Assembly (NCBI GenBank): GCA_022340465.1
Contig: JAJDNW010000029.1
Location: 1 to 52,187 of the forward strand
DNA from: Deltaproteobacteria bacterium
GTDB taxonomy: Bacteria > Desulfobacterota > Desulfobacteria > Desulfobacterales > B30-G6
Direction: 5' to 3'
Length of the DNA: 52,187 nt
In this document: in pieces, positions 1 to 8,939 of the stretch
Position numbering within the stretch: the first letter of the stretch is position 1
Layout of the letters: each line of letters begins with the position of its first letter
The notes under the pieces: model-generated
What the model saw: only the letters and a program-made list of their open reading frames with translations
Told to the model about the DNA's origin: nothing
Databases searched by the model: none
Position numbers and translations under genes: made by a program

Positions 1-4
1 TGGC

Positions 5-1933
5 ATGAAAGATAACAGCGATTTGTTGACAATGACCATTCCGCAGCTGTTGCGCTGGCGGGTCAAGGAATCCGGTAACAAGGTGGCCCTGCGTGAAAAG
101 GATTTCGGCTACTGGAACAACTACACCTGGAACGATTTCTACGACCACGTTCGCAAAATTGCCCTGGGACTCGAGAGGGTGGGCGTTAAAAAAGGCGACA
201 AGCTGGCTTTGATCGGTGACAACATTCCGGAAATGCTGTTTATGGCCATCGGCGCCCAGTCCATAGGGGCGGTGTCGGCAGGCATCTACCAAACCACCCT
301 TCCCGATGAAATTGCCGAACTGATCGATTACATGGATATCACCGCCGTGTTCTGCGACGACCAGGAGCAGGTGGACAAGCTGGTCGAGGTTAGGGATAAA
401 ATTCCCGCGGTGCGCAAGGTGATCTACGAAGATCCCCGGGGCATGCGCGGCTATCGGTCGGACGACTGGTACCTTTACATCAGGGATCTGTATGCGCTCG
501 GGGACGCCGTCCATGTCGAAGATCCGCAGCGCTTCGAAGCCCTCATCGAGCGGGGAGCGCCGGACGATGTGTGCCATTTCTGCCTGACTTCCGGCACCAC
601 CGGTTTGTCCAAGGCGTCCATGATGACCCACAAAAATTACATCAACATGGGCATTCAGATCACCAAGGTCGACAAACTCGAAAGCACGGACGAATATCTT
701 TCGTTTCTTCCCTTTGCCTGGATCGGCGAGCAGATGAACTCCTTCGGCGTGGCCATGGCCACCGGCATCACCATCAACTTTCCCGAATCGGTGGAAACCA
801 GCATGTCCGACCTCAAGGAGATCGGGCCTCATTTCATGTTCGGTGCCCCCAGGATCTACGAAACCATCCGCTCGCAGATATGGCTGAAAATCGACGAATC
901 CTACTGGTTGAACCGTCTGGCCTACAACCAGTTTATCAAGATCGGGGAACGGGCGGCCCGTTACCGCATGAGCGGCGAAAAGATGCCGGCCTCCCTGCGC
1001 TTTGCGGCCTGGCTGGGGAAGGTCCTGGTGATGGACCCTTTGATCAACCAGATCGGGCTGCGCCGGCTGCGGCGGGCCTACACCGGGGGGGCGGCCTTAG
1101 GCCCCGAGCTGTTCACCTTTTACCAGGCCATCGGTGTCAACCTGAAACAGATCTATGGGCAGACCGAGATCACCGGCATCGCCTACATGCATCGCGATGG
1201 CGACGTGCGGTCCGACACGGTGGGCAAACCCCTGCCGGAAACCGAGTGTAAAATCAGCGAAGAGGGCGAAATCCTCTCGCGTTCGAACTCGGTGTGCGCG
1301 GGGTACTACAAAAGAGATGAACAGACCGAAGAGCTGCTGGAAGGGGGATGGCTGCATTCCGGGGACGCCGGGTACATCGACGAGAACGGCCACCTGGTGG
1401 TGATCGACCGGGTGGCCGACGTGATGCACAATGCCAGGGGCGAGATGTTCAGCCCCATGTTTCTGGAAAACAAGCTCAAGTTCAGCCCCTACATAAAGGA
1501 GGCGGTCATCTTCGGCGACCAACGCGATTATGTGGCCGCCCTGATCAACATCGATCCCATCGTTGTGGGCAAGTGGGCCGAAGACCGGGGGATCTCCTAC
1601 ACCACCTTCATGGACCTGTCCGGCAAACCGGAAGTGGCGGAGCTGCTGAAAGGGGCGGTGGCCGACGTCAACGCGCGTGCGGAGCAGGACCATTTTAAAA
1701 TCAAACGCTTCGCCGTTCTTTACAAACTGCTGGACACGGACGACGGCGAGTTGACCAAGACCGGGAAAATTCGCCGGAAATTTGTTCGGGAGAAATACGA
1801 GGATCTTTACGAAGCCCTCTACGACGAGAGCGTGAGCAAAAAGAGAGTCGAGGCGTTTTTCCAGTACCAGGACGGCCAGACCACCACCGTGGAGGCCGAC
1901 ATGTCGTTTTACACAATGGAAGGAGAGGCATGA
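5..1933 (+). CDS. Long-chain-type acyl-CoA synthetase (AMP-forming)
   Basis: A 642-residue AMP-binding enzyme expected to activate a carboxylic acid to its CoA thioester with ATP in the cytoplasm. The A3 phosphate-binding motif TSGTTGLSK lies near residue 196, the YGQTE-type A5 motif follows, and the C-terminal TKTGKIRRK carries the usual catalytic lysine, so the active site looks intact. The length matches long-chain (FadD/ACSL-like) enzymes rather than the 500-residue short forms. Its last codon overlaps the livH start (ATGA), which puts it in the Liv transporter operon. That context suggests it activates the acid imported by the transporter, whose identity cannot be read from sequence. The ATG at 5 has almost no upstream sequence in the window, so a slightly longer start cannot be excluded. 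Confidence 0.9.
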   Translation: MKDNSDLLTMTIPQLLRWRVKESGNKVALREKDFGYWNNYTWNDFYDHVRKIALGLERVGVKKGDKLALIGDNIPEMLFMAIGAQSIGAVSAGIYQTTLPDEIAELIDYMDITAVFCDDQEQVDKLVEVRDKIPAVRKVIYEDPRGMRGYRSDDWYLYIRDLYALGDAVHVEDPQRFEALIERGAPDDVCHFCLTSGTTGLSKASMMTHKNYINMGIQITKVDKLESTDEYLSFLPFAWIGEQMNSFGVAMATGITINFPESVETSMSDLKEIGPHFMFGAPRIYETIRSQIWLKIDESYWLNRLAYNQFIKIGERAARYRMSGEKMPASLRFAAWLGKVLVMDPLINQIGLRRLRRAYTGGAALGPELFTFYQAIGVNLKQIYGQTEITGIAYMHRDGDVRSDTVGKPLPETECKISEEGEILSRSNSVCAGYYKRDEQTEELLEGGWLHSGDAGYIDENGHLVVIDRVADVMHNARGEMFSPMFLENKLKFSPYIKEAVIFGDQRDYVAALINIDPIVVGKWAEDRGISYTTFMDLSGKPEVAELLKGAVADVNARAEQDHFKIKRFAVLYKLLDTDDGELTKTGKIRRKFVREKYEDLYEALYDESVSKKRVEAFFQYQDGQTTTVEADMSFYTMEGEA

Positions 1934-2823
1934 GTTATTTTTTTCAACTTGTCATCAGCGGGGTCGTGGTGGGCTCCATTTATGCCCTTTCGGCACTGGG
2001 GTTCGTGCTGATCTATAAATCCAGCCGTGTCTTGAACCTCGCCCACGGTCAGATTATCGCCTCCGGGGCCTTCATTGCCTATGCCCTGACCGTGTTTGTA
2101 GGCATTCACATCGTGATCTCCTTTCTCCTGAGCATGGTGATCACCTTTTTTCTGGCCATGAGCGTGGAGCGCGTGTTCCTGCGCCGATTGATCGGCGAAC
2201 CCATCATCTCGGTGATCATGGTGACCATCGGGTTGATGTCCATAATCGACGGCATTATCTACCTGACGCCCTTTGGCGCCGGCAACTTTTCATTTCCGGA
2301 ATTTCTGCCCAAGGCACCCGTTACCTTTGGGGGGGTATCGATTTCATGGACCCAGCTGGTGGGGGTCGTTATCACCTTTATTATGATCGGCGCCTTTACC
2401 TGGTTTTTCAAGGCCTCCACCGTGGGCATCTCCATGCGGGCCGTGTCCGACGACCAATTTGCCTCCATGTCCATCGGCATCTCCGTTCCCCGGGTGTTCG
2501 GACTGGCCTGGGCCACGGCCGGCTTGAGTGCGGCCGCAGCCGGCGGCATTATCGGCAACATCACCGGCTTGAATTTTAACGTGCTGCACTCCTTTGGCAT
2601 CATCGTCTTTCCGGTGGTGATCGTGGGAGGGCTGGACTCCATTGTCGGGGCCATCGTGGCCGGCATCATCATGGGCCTGATCCAGCAGTTCGCCGCCGGC
2701 TATCTGGATGGCCACTGGGGGTTGAACGGAACCGCCGACGTTTTGCCCTACGTTATTTTACTGATCATTCTGCTGTTTAAACCCCATGGCCTTTTCGGTA
2801 TCCATGAAATTGAGCGGGTGTAG
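1930..2823 (+). CDS. livH: Branched-chain-type ABC transporter permease LivH
   Basis: A 297-residue integral membrane protein of the LivH permease family. Repeated hydrophobic helices run through its length, and the family hallmark near the N-terminus (GSIYALSALGFVLIYKSSR, then LNLAHG) is clear. It forms half of the inner-membrane channel together with LivM. The start overlaps the upstream ligase stop by 4 nt and has AAGGAG just upstream, so translation is probably coupled. Liv-type systems in anaerobic degraders often carry aromatic or short branched acids instead of amino acids. The ligase in the same operon favours such a substrate here, but that is inference. Confidence 0.93.
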   Translation: MSYFFQLVISGVVVGSIYALSALGFVLIYKSSRVLNLAHGQIIASGAFIAYALTVFVGIHIVISFLLSMVITFFLAMSVERVFLRRLIGEPIISVIMVTIGLMSIIDGIIYLTPFGAGNFSFPEFLPKAPVTFGGVSISWTQLVGVVITFIMIGAFTWFFKASTVGISMRAVSDDQFASMSIGISVPRVFGLAWATAGLSAAAAGGIIGNITGLNFNVLHSFGIIVFPVVIVGGLDSIVGAIVAGIIMGLIQQFAAGYLDGHWGLNGTADVLPYVILLIILLFKPHGLFGIHEIERV

Positions 2824-2826
2824 TCT

Positions 2827-3921
2827 ATGTCTGAAAATCGATGGTTAGCCACGGGCAACTTTTTTACTTCCTATAAAGCGGAACAGCGCATCTTTTTGAC
2901 GCACATCGACCGGCTGATTTTCAGTTGTTTCCTGGTAGTGGCGTTTGTCTGGCCGCTTTTCCTGGAGGTCGGCAACAAATACATGCTGGTGATCGACAGC
3001 ATTCTCATCGCCATCATCGCCGTTTACGGCTTGAACCTGCTGACCGGGTTTGCCGGCCTGATCTCCATTGGCCACGCCGCCTTTGTGGGGGTGGGGGCCT
3101 ATAGCCTGGCGGCTTTTGCGCGCGTCCTGGGTGGCAACCATGTGCTCTTGACGCACTACTGGCCCCTGATGATCCTGGTGGCCGGCCTGGTCGGTGCGGT
3201 GATCGGCGGCATCGTCGGCCTGCCGTCCCTGCGCCTGAAGCACCTCTATTTGGTGATCGCTACGCTCTCGTTCCAGATGATTTTTCAGTGGTTTATCAAC
3301 TTTTCCAAGTTTTTCAACCAGGGACAGACCATCGCCATCGGCCGGGTGTTCTGGTTCACGGGCAAGGTAATGCGCAACCAGCACTATTTTTTCTGGTACT
3401 ACGTGATCCTGGTCTTTGTGGTTGTCCTGGGCTTTGCCGTGCGAAACCTGCTGCGCACCAAACACGGTCGGTGCCTGGTGGCCGTGCGCGACAATGACCG
3501 GGCGGCCGACGCCATGGGCATGAATCCGGGGTTTACCAAGGTGTACGCCTTTGCTCTGGCCGGCTTTTTTGCGGGGGTGGCAGGCGCCCTGCATGCCTAC
3601 CTGTGGCGTGGCGTCGGCTTCGAGTCCTTTCTATTGCATCATTCCATTACCTATTTGGCCATGGCCATTGTGGGTGGCCTGGGCACCCTGGTGGGCGCCA
3701 TTGTCGGGCCGGCCGCCATCATGATGCTGGAGTTGCAGGTGGAAAACCTGGCCGGGTTTATCGGGCATTACATTTCGTCCCTCGGAGACGTGGCCACGGC
3801 GTTTCGGCCCCTGTCCTTCGGTCTGGTCATCGTGCTGTTTCTGATGTTCGAGCCGCGGGGGATCGCCAACTGGTGGCGCATTATGCGGAACTATTTCAAG
3901 CTGTGGCCGTTCAGATACTGA
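2827..3921 (+). CDS. livM: Branched-chain-type ABC transporter permease LivM
   Basis: A 364-residue polytopic permease of the LivM family, with the conserved segment NLLTGFAGLISIGHAAFVGVG near residue 70 and several further hydrophobic helices. The N-terminal cytosolic stretch of about 35 residues is longer than in many LivM proteins. It starts 3 nt after the livH stop and pairs with LivH in the membrane. The C-terminus (FEPRGIANWW) matches the usual end of the family. The next gene is the binding protein, after a gap of about 100 nt. Confidence 0.93.
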   Translation: MSENRWLATGNFFTSYKAEQRIFLTHIDRLIFSCFLVVAFVWPLFLEVGNKYMLVIDSILIAIIAVYGLNLLTGFAGLISIGHAAFVGVGAYSLAAFARVLGGNHVLLTHYWPLMILVAGLVGAVIGGIVGLPSLRLKHLYLVIATLSFQMIFQWFINFSKFFNQGQTIAIGRVFWFTGKVMRNQHYFFWYYVILVFVVVLGFAVRNLLRTKHGRCLVAVRDNDRAADAMGMNPGFTKVYAFALAGFFAGVAGALHAYLWRGVGFESFLLHHSITYLAMAIVGGLGTLVGAIVGPAAIMMLELQVENLAGFIGHYISSLGDVATAFRPLSFGLVIVLFLMFEPRGIANWWRIMRNYFKLWPFRY

Positions 3922-4023
3922 TTTTGAGCAACCCCGGCCTTGGACGAAACAGGGCGGGGTTGATAAATAACTGTCAATGGTCGGTACGACGCCATGGTTA
4001 ACCTAAAAAAAGGGAGGAAAAAA

Positions 4024-5259
4024 ATGAAGCGAAAACAAATCATGTTCATACTGGTCACCATCTCTTTTCTGCTGTTCTTGGGGCTTTCCAGCCAGGCCCT
4101 GGCCGGAGAAACCTATAAAATGGGGCTGTCTCTAGCGATTACCGGACCGACATCGGATGCCGGCGACCCCTATTCCAAAGGGGCCGAGGACTATGCCAAA
4201 TATGTCAATGACGAAAAACTGTTGGGTGACGACAAAATAGAACTCTTCATTCGCGATGACGCCTACAAAACAGAAACGACCAAGCGCAATTTCGAGGATT
4301 TTCTGGATGAAGGCATTGTCTTCTACCTGAACTATTCGACAGGCAGCACCATGGCATTAAGGGCGGACTTTCAGGAAGAGAAGATTCCGGTAATTCCGGC
4401 ATCGTTTCATGCCGGCAATCTGGAGGGCTGCGATTACACGTTTCTGCCGATCGCCTCCTATTCCAGCCAGACAGTCGGTTTGGCGGAATATGTCGTAAAA
4501 AACCATAAGGGCAGTGGCAAACCCAAGGTAGCCCTGTTCATTCACCCTTCCGCATTCGGCCGTGCGCCGCTTGAGGATGTAAAAAAGGCGATCGAGGCGG
4601 GATTGGCCATCGATCTCGTCGAGGTGGTGGAGCACGGCAAGGACCTGGACAACACGGCCATGCTGAAACGCTTTCAGAACAAAGGGGTCCAATACGTCAT
4701 CAGTCAAACCGTGCAGCCACCGGTGGCAACCATGCTTAAAAGTGCCCAGAGTCTGGATTTGATTGCCTCCACCTACGGCGAGAAAGGCAAGATTACCTTC
4801 CTGGGCGCTCACTATGCCGGTGGCCCCGGTTTGATCGCTCTAGCGGGGAGTGCGGCGGAAAACAACTACTACTGGACCACGTCTTACAAGTTGATGACCG
4901 CCAAGGGGCCGGGCACCGATGCCCAGCTGGCTCTGGCAAAGCGATACGGCCGGGATGACAAATTGGCCAACGACAGCAACTACACCAACGGCATCATGGT
5001 CGTGCAGGTGGCTGTAGAGGCCATGCGCCGCGCCAAAGCCCGAGGCAAGAAAGTCACCCGTGAAAGCCTGTATCAGGAGCTTCTTGCCATGCACGGGTAC
5101 AATGCATTTTATCCGCTGACCACGGTGGGTCCGGTGACGTATTCAAAGGATGACCGGGAAGGCGTGGATACCCTGCAGCTCTACGTTTCCAAAGGTGGTA
5201 TGTTTTATGGAATCGGTACACCGTTCGTTTCCGAGTATGTGCAGAAGATCAAAAAATAA
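4024..5259 (+). CDS. ABC transporter substrate-binding protein (LivK-like)
   Basis: A 411-residue periplasmic binding protein of the type I (Leu/Ile/Val-binding) fold that delivers substrate to LivHM. Residues 1-27 form a Sec signal peptide ending ALA before GETYKMGLSLAITGPTSD, the usual start of a LivK mature domain. The ATG at 4024 is preferred over an in-frame start at 3994 because GGGAGGAAAAAA sits directly before it and because it opens the signal peptide. The protein is related to the large-ligand or aromatic-acid binding subgroup rather than to classical amino-acid binders, judging only from context and length. The stop codon begins an imperfect hairpin (see 5257-5296). Confidence 0.9.
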   Translation: MKRKQIMFILVTISFLLFLGLSSQALAGETYKMGLSLAITGPTSDAGDPYSKGAEDYAKYVNDEKLLGDDKIELFIRDDAYKTETTKRNFEDFLDEGIVFYLNYSTGSTMALRADFQEEKIPVIPASFHAGNLEGCDYTFLPIASYSSQTVGLAEYVVKNHKGSGKPKVALFIHPSAFGRAPLEDVKKAIEAGLAIDLVEVVEHGKDLDNTAMLKRFQNKGVQYVISQTVQPPVATMLKSAQSLDLIASTYGEKGKITFLGAHYAGGPGLIALAGSAAENNYYWTTSYKLMTAKGPGTDAQLALAKRYGRDDKLANDSNYTNGIMVVQVAVEAMRRAKARGKKVTRESLYQELLAMHGYNAFYPLTTVGPVTYSKDDREGVDTLQLYVSKGGMFYGIGTPFVSEYVQKIKK

Positions 5260-5296
5260 CAGCGCTTAGCGCCGTTATGCAACGCGGCTTAGCCGC
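5257..5296 (+). terminator. Stop-codon hairpin plus GCGGC hairpin after the binding-protein gene
   Basis: The stop codon TAA (5257) starts a 9-nt arm TAACAGCGC, loop TTA, and arm GCGCCGTTA, with one A/C mismatch. Six bases later comes GCGGC-TTA-GCCGC (5284-5296), followed by TTTAAAAAA. It belongs to the recurring stop-hairpin pattern of this window. It may partly terminate or stabilise the 3' end between the binding-protein gene and livF. Confidence 0.6.
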
Positions 5297-5307
5297 TTTA
5301 AAAAACA

Positions 5308-5332
5308 GGAGGGCTGCCTTGTGCAGCCCTCC
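5308..5332 (+). promoter_or_regulatory. Perfect hairpin covering the ribosome binding site and GTG start of livF
   Basis: GGAGGGCTGC, a 5-nt loop CTTGT and GCAGCCCTCC form a perfect 10-bp stem. The left arm contains most of the only good Shine-Dalgarno sequence (AGGAGG, 5307-5312), and the loop and right arm contain the GTG at 5321. No U-tract follows, so a translational or RNA-processing role fits better than termination. Confidence 0.5.
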
Positions 5333-6172
5333 CGCTCAGAAATGAAAACTATGGCGAATCAAACATCCAATGGCAAGCTGTTAGATGTCAACAACATCGA
5401 GGTCGTTTACAACGACATCGTTCAGGTGCTGCGCGGGGTCAGCCTGAGTGTGCAAAAAGGCGGCATCGTGTCGCTTTTGGGCACCAATGGCGCCGGCAAA
5501 ACCACGACTTTGAGGGCGATCAGCGGCCTGCTCAAGCCGGAGAACGGCTTCATCAAAGACGGCCACATCAAGTTCCAGGGTGAAGACATCACCAATGTTC
5601 TGGGAACCCAGGTGGTCAAGCTGGGGGCGGTGATGGTTCCCGAGGGACGCCGGGTGTTCAAGCATTTGACGGTGGACGAGAACATCCGGGTGGGCTCCAT
5701 CACCCGCAAGGATGGGGCTCAGAATGTTCGCAAGGACCAGGAGCTGATGTATGATCATTTCCCCCGTCTTTCCCGGGTGACCAACCGGCTGGCGGGATAT
5801 TGTTCGGGCGGCGAGCAGCAGATGATTGCCATCGCCCGGGCGCTCATGTCGTCGCCGACGATGCTCATGCTGGACGAACCGTCCTTGGGCCTGGCACCGC
5901 TTTTGGTCAAGGAGATTTTCGAAAACGTCGAGCGCATCAACCAGGAGATGCAAACGACGCTTTTAATCGTGGAACAGAACGCCAAGATCGCCCTGGAGAT
6001 ATCGAGCTACGCCTACATCATGGAAACCGGCAAGATCGTTCTGGAGGGGCCTTCAAAAGAATTGAAGAAAAATCCCGACGTCAAAGAGTTTTACATGGGT
6101 GTCACCCAGGGCGGCGGCAGGAAGTCTTTTAAGGAAGTCAAATCCTATAAGCGGCGCAAGCGCTGGATGTAA
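5321..6172 (+). CDS. livF: ABC transporter ATP-binding protein LivF
   Basis: A 283-residue ATPase that powers the Liv importer. It shows Walker A GTNGAGKTT (about residues 54-62), the signature CSGGEQQMIAIARAL, and Walker B MLMLDEPSLGLAP, the last being typical of LivF. The core is extended at both ends: about 25 extra residues at the N-terminus if GTG 5321 is used, and a basic tail ending YKRRKRWM. GTG 5321 has AGGAGG at 8-nt spacing. ATG 5342 and ATG 5351 are alternatives without a clear ribosome binding site. Its partner LivG is not seen after it and may lie upstream of the window. Confidence 0.9.
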   Translation: MQPSRSEMKTMANQTSNGKLLDVNNIEVVYNDIVQVLRGVSLSVQKGGIVSLLGTNGAGKTTTLRAISGLLKPENGFIKDGHIKFQGEDITNVLGTQVVKLGAVMVPEGRRVFKHLTVDENIRVGSITRKDGAQNVRKDQELMYDHFPRLSRVTNRLAGYCSGGEQQMIAIARALMSSPTMLMLDEPSLGLAPLLVKEIFENVERINQEMQTTLLIVEQNAKIALEISSYAYIMETGKIVLEGPSKELKKNPDVKEFYMGVTQGGGRKSFKEVKSYKRRKRWM

Positions 6173-6174
6173 TT

Positions 6175-6241
6175 CTGATTCTATTGCTTCCACCTGAAAT
6201 AGTCAGTTGGAAGCAATAGAATCAGTTTACGGCTTCGCCGT
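6175..6241 (+). terminator. Long perfect inverted repeat after livF plus small second hairpin
   Basis: Two nucleotides after the livF stop, CTGATTCTATTGCTTCCA (6175-6192) is perfectly repeated in inverse at 6208-6225: an 18-bp stem with a 15-nt loop. A second hairpin ACGGC-TTC-GCCGT follows at 6229-6241. There is no strong U-tract. It is probably the 3' end of the Liv operon. Confidence 0.6.
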
Positions 6242-6357
6242 GGTATGGTGGAGATAATCTGGGGCAGTTCGGTCGGGATGGATACGGTTTTCGGTAGATC
6301 AGCCTTGTTGCCGGACGACGGTCGGAGTTGCAGAAGATGACAGGGGGAAAAAAGGCC

Positions 6358-6756
6358 ATGAAACTAGTTGTTGGCTTCAACGGAACGGATGAATCGAGAA
6401 GCGCTCTCGCGGTTGCCAAGCAGCATGCCGAGCTCTTCAACGCCAAGCTGCTGGTTGTCTATTCGAGTGAGGGAGGCAAGGGGGAGACGCCGGAAAGCAT
6501 CGGCAAGATAACGGTGGAACTGGACCAGATCCGCGCGGATCTGGAGAAGGAAGGCATCGATGTAGAAGTGGAACAGCTTGCCAGGGGATTTTCGCCGGGC
6601 GAGGACATCGTGATGTTCGCCGCCGAGAACGATGCCGATCAGGTCTATGTGGGCATTCGAAAAAAATCACGCACCAGCAAGCTGATTCTGGGGTCCACCG
6701 CCCAGTACATTATTCTAAAGTGTCGGTGCCCGGTAACATCGGTCAACACCGGCTGA
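6358..6756 (+). CDS. Universal stress protein, UspA family
   Basis: A 132-residue single-domain Usp. MKLVVGFNGTDESRSALAVAKQHA is the typical first strand and helix. The C-terminal GSTAQYIILKCRCPVTSV corresponds to the ATP-binding G-2x-G-9x-G(S/T) region in a degenerate form. The ATG at 6358 is chosen over 6328 because it opens the Usp fold and has GGGGGAAAAAA upstream. It lies 20 nt before the next ligase-like gene and is probably cotranscribed with it. Usp proteins of this kind accompany acyl-CoA and transport operons in many anaerobes. The exact role is unknown. Confidence 0.85.
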   Translation: MKLVVGFNGTDESRSALAVAKQHAELFNAKLLVVYSSEGGKGETPESIGKITVELDQIRADLEKEGIDVEVEQLARGFSPGEDIVMFAAENDADQVYVGIRKKSRTSKLILGSTAQYIILKCRCPVTSVNTG

Positions 6757-6776
6757 AAAGGAGCTGACTTAATATT

Positions 6777-8300
6777 ATGGGATTGTATGATTTCACCTTT
6801 TATGACCTGATTGCCCGCAATGCCCGTTCCTTCAACAACCGTCCCGCCTGGCTGGAAGCGGACGACGGCAGGGCGCTGACATACGGCCAGTTCAAGGAAG
6901 CGGTGGACCGCCTTGCAAGCGGCCTGCAGCAGGCCGGTGTGAAAAAGGGGGACCGCATCGGTGTTCTGGGTAAGAACAACCTGGAGTTTTTTCTCCTGTA
7001 TGGTGCGGCTGCGGCTCTGGGCGCCATCGTCCTGCCGGTGAACTGGCGCCTGTCTCCGGAAGAGGTGCTTTTCAATCTGAATGACGGCGGACCCAAATTG
7101 CTGTTCGCAGGCAGCGGGCAGGCGGAGCTGGTGGAGAAAGTCCGGGACCGCCTTGACAGTGTGAAAGACATTTACAATCTCGACATCAACACCGGGTCTT
7201 TTTGCGGTATCGAGACCCTGCTGGACAACACCGGTGGGTTTGCGCCGGCCGATGTTGCGGCGGATGACGGTTTTGTCATTATCCACACGGCTGCCGTGGC
7301 CGGGAGGCCCCGCGGCGCACTGTTGAGTCACGGAAACCTTTTGTGTGCCAACCTGACCATCGATTATTACCTTGAAATGTCGGCAAAGACCGTTCATTTG
7401 AGTCTGCTGCCGCTGTTTCATGTGGGGGGCCTGTTTATGGCCACGGCCAGCTTTCAAGCCGGGGCCCACAACATCAGCATGTCCAAATTCGATGCGGGCC
7501 AGGCGGTCGCGCTGATCGAGAGGCACCAGGTCTCGATGCTTTTTGAATTTGCTCCCATTCTTGCCGCCATCCTCGAGGCAGCGGAGAAAAACGGAGCGCC
7601 GCTAAAATCTTTGAAATGTGTCGGCGGCCTGGATGCGCCGGACACCATCGAGAAATACCAGGAAATGACCGGGGGGACGTTTTTCTGCATGTATGGTCAG
7701 ACCGAAACGTCCTGTGCCGCCACCATGGGGCGCTACGATGAAAAGCCCGGTTCTGCCGGCAAGACGGTTCCGTTGGGGGTGGTACAGCTGGTAGACGACC
7801 ATGACCGGCCGGTTGCCACCGGCGATACAGGCGAGATTACCATGAGGGGTCCCATGGTTTTCAAGGGCTATTGGAACCTTCCGGAAGACAATGCCTACAC
7901 CTTTCGTGGAGGCTGGCACCACACCGGCGACCTGGGCCGCTTCGACGAAGACGGCTTTTTGTGGTACGCGGGACGCAAGCCTGAAAAGGAGCTCATCAAG
8001 CCCGGCGGCGAGAATGTCTACCCCGCCGAGGTGGAAAAAGTGATCCTGCAGCATCCGGCCGTGGCGGAAACCGTGGTTTTCGGCGTGCCCGATCCCAAAT
8101 GGAAAGAGGGGATCAAGGCTGTGTGTTGTCTTGAAAAAGGAGAAAGCCTGACGCCGGAGGCATTGATCGACTTTGTCGGTGAACGGATCGCCCGTTTCAA
8201 AAAACCCGGCTACGTCGAGTTCGTCGACGCAATGCCGGTTCTGGAAGACGGATCACCGGACCGGGAGACCGTGAAAAAGCAATATGGCGGGGAACAATAG
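6777..8300 (+). CDS. AMP-dependent synthetase/ligase-like protein lacking the A10 lysine
   Basis: A 507-residue protein of the adenylate-forming (ANL) superfamily. The N-terminal domain (YGQFKEAVDRLASGLQQAGVKKGDRIG), the MYGQTETS motif and the hinge-to-C-domain segment HTGDLGRFDEDGFLWYAGR are all present. Two usual features are altered. The A3 loop reads TAAVAGRPRGA instead of TSGTTGxPKG. The C-terminal motif reads LEDGSPDRETVKKQYG, where the catalytic lysine of the usual GK(I/V)xR is missing. The lysine drives the adenylation half-reaction, so the protein may have reduced or thioesterification-only activity, or belong to a clade using a different lysine. AAGGAG lies about 13 nt before the ATG. 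Confidence 0.85.
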   Translation: MGLYDFTFYDLIARNARSFNNRPAWLEADDGRALTYGQFKEAVDRLASGLQQAGVKKGDRIGVLGKNNLEFFLLYGAAAALGAIVLPVNWRLSPEEVLFNLNDGGPKLLFAGSGQAELVEKVRDRLDSVKDIYNLDINTGSFCGIETLLDNTGGFAPADVAADDGFVIIHTAAVAGRPRGALLSHGNLLCANLTIDYYLEMSAKTVHLSLLPLFHVGGLFMATASFQAGAHNISMSKFDAGQAVALIERHQVSMLFEFAPILAAILEAAEKNGAPLKSLKCVGGLDAPDTIEKYQEMTGGTFFCMYGQTETSCAATMGRYDEKPGSAGKTVPLGVVQLVDDHDRPVATGDTGEITMRGPMVFKGYWNLPEDNAYTFRGGWHHTGDLGRFDEDGFLWYAGRKPEKELIKPGGENVYPAEVEKVILQHPAVAETVVFGVPDPKWKEGIKAVCCLEKGESLTPEALIDFVGERIARFKKPGYVEFVDAMPVLEDGSPDRETVKKQYGGEQ

Positions 8301-8370
8301 CTAACTGAAAATAGAGGTGATTTCGTGATTCTTTTTTAAGCGGCAAAGCACATTTCTAAGGAGCGCTCAA

Positions 8371-8859
8371 ATGGTACGCACGGAAATATCGCTGTTCATG
8401 AAGAATGAGCCCGGGGAACTGGGCAAGCTGGCCACCTATTTCGGGGAAGCGGGCATCAACATCGATGCCATCACGATTCAGGACGCATCCAGCTATGTGC
8501 AGGAACTGTTCAAGGCCCGCGGGAAATCCCTCAAACGGATAGCCTCGCCGGCAAGCTACAATTCGATGCGCAAGGACTCGGCCATGTTCGCGTTGATCAG
8601 ACTGCTGCCGGGGGACGGCATGACCAACAAGGCCATTGACCTTCTCTCCAAACACGAGTACCTTTTCGACATGATGCCGGTTATCGCGCTGGAACTGGAT
8701 AACAAAGCGGGGGAACTGGCCAAAATCACCAGTCGGTTCGGTGAAGCGGGCATCAACATCAACTACGTCTACGGCTCGGTTCAATCTCCAGACGCCAAGT
8801 GTCTTTTCGTATTCTGCCCGGAAGACATCGACCTGGCAACGAAAATTTTCTCGGAGTAA
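8371..8859 (+). CDS. Tandem ACT-domain protein
   Basis: A 162-residue protein made of two ACT domains. The first opens VRTEISLFMKNEPGELGKLATYFGEAGINI (residues 2-31). The second opens VIALELDNKAGELAKITSRFGEAGININY (from about residue 105). The region between them (residues 45-100) is a less typical spacer that may complete the first domain. No catalytic domain is attached, so it is a small-molecule sensor or partner subunit, as with other stand-alone ACT proteins beside acyl-CoA ligases. An AAGGAG ribosome binding site precedes the ATG. CGAAAATT/AATTTTCG arms at 8840-8865 bracket the stop codon. Confidence 0.85.
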   Translation: MVRTEISLFMKNEPGELGKLATYFGEAGINIDAITIQDASSYVQELFKARGKSLKRIASPASYNSMRKDSAMFALIRLLPGDGMTNKAIDLLSKHEYLFDMMPVIALELDNKAGELAKITSRFGEAGININYVYGSVQSPDAKCLFVFCPEDIDLATKIFSE

Positions 8860-8939
8860 TTTTCGAAAGTCATGTCGGCATTCCTTTCTAAATTAGAGCA
8901 TTTGCCATAAATAGGTTCCACGTCAATATTGGATTGGAA

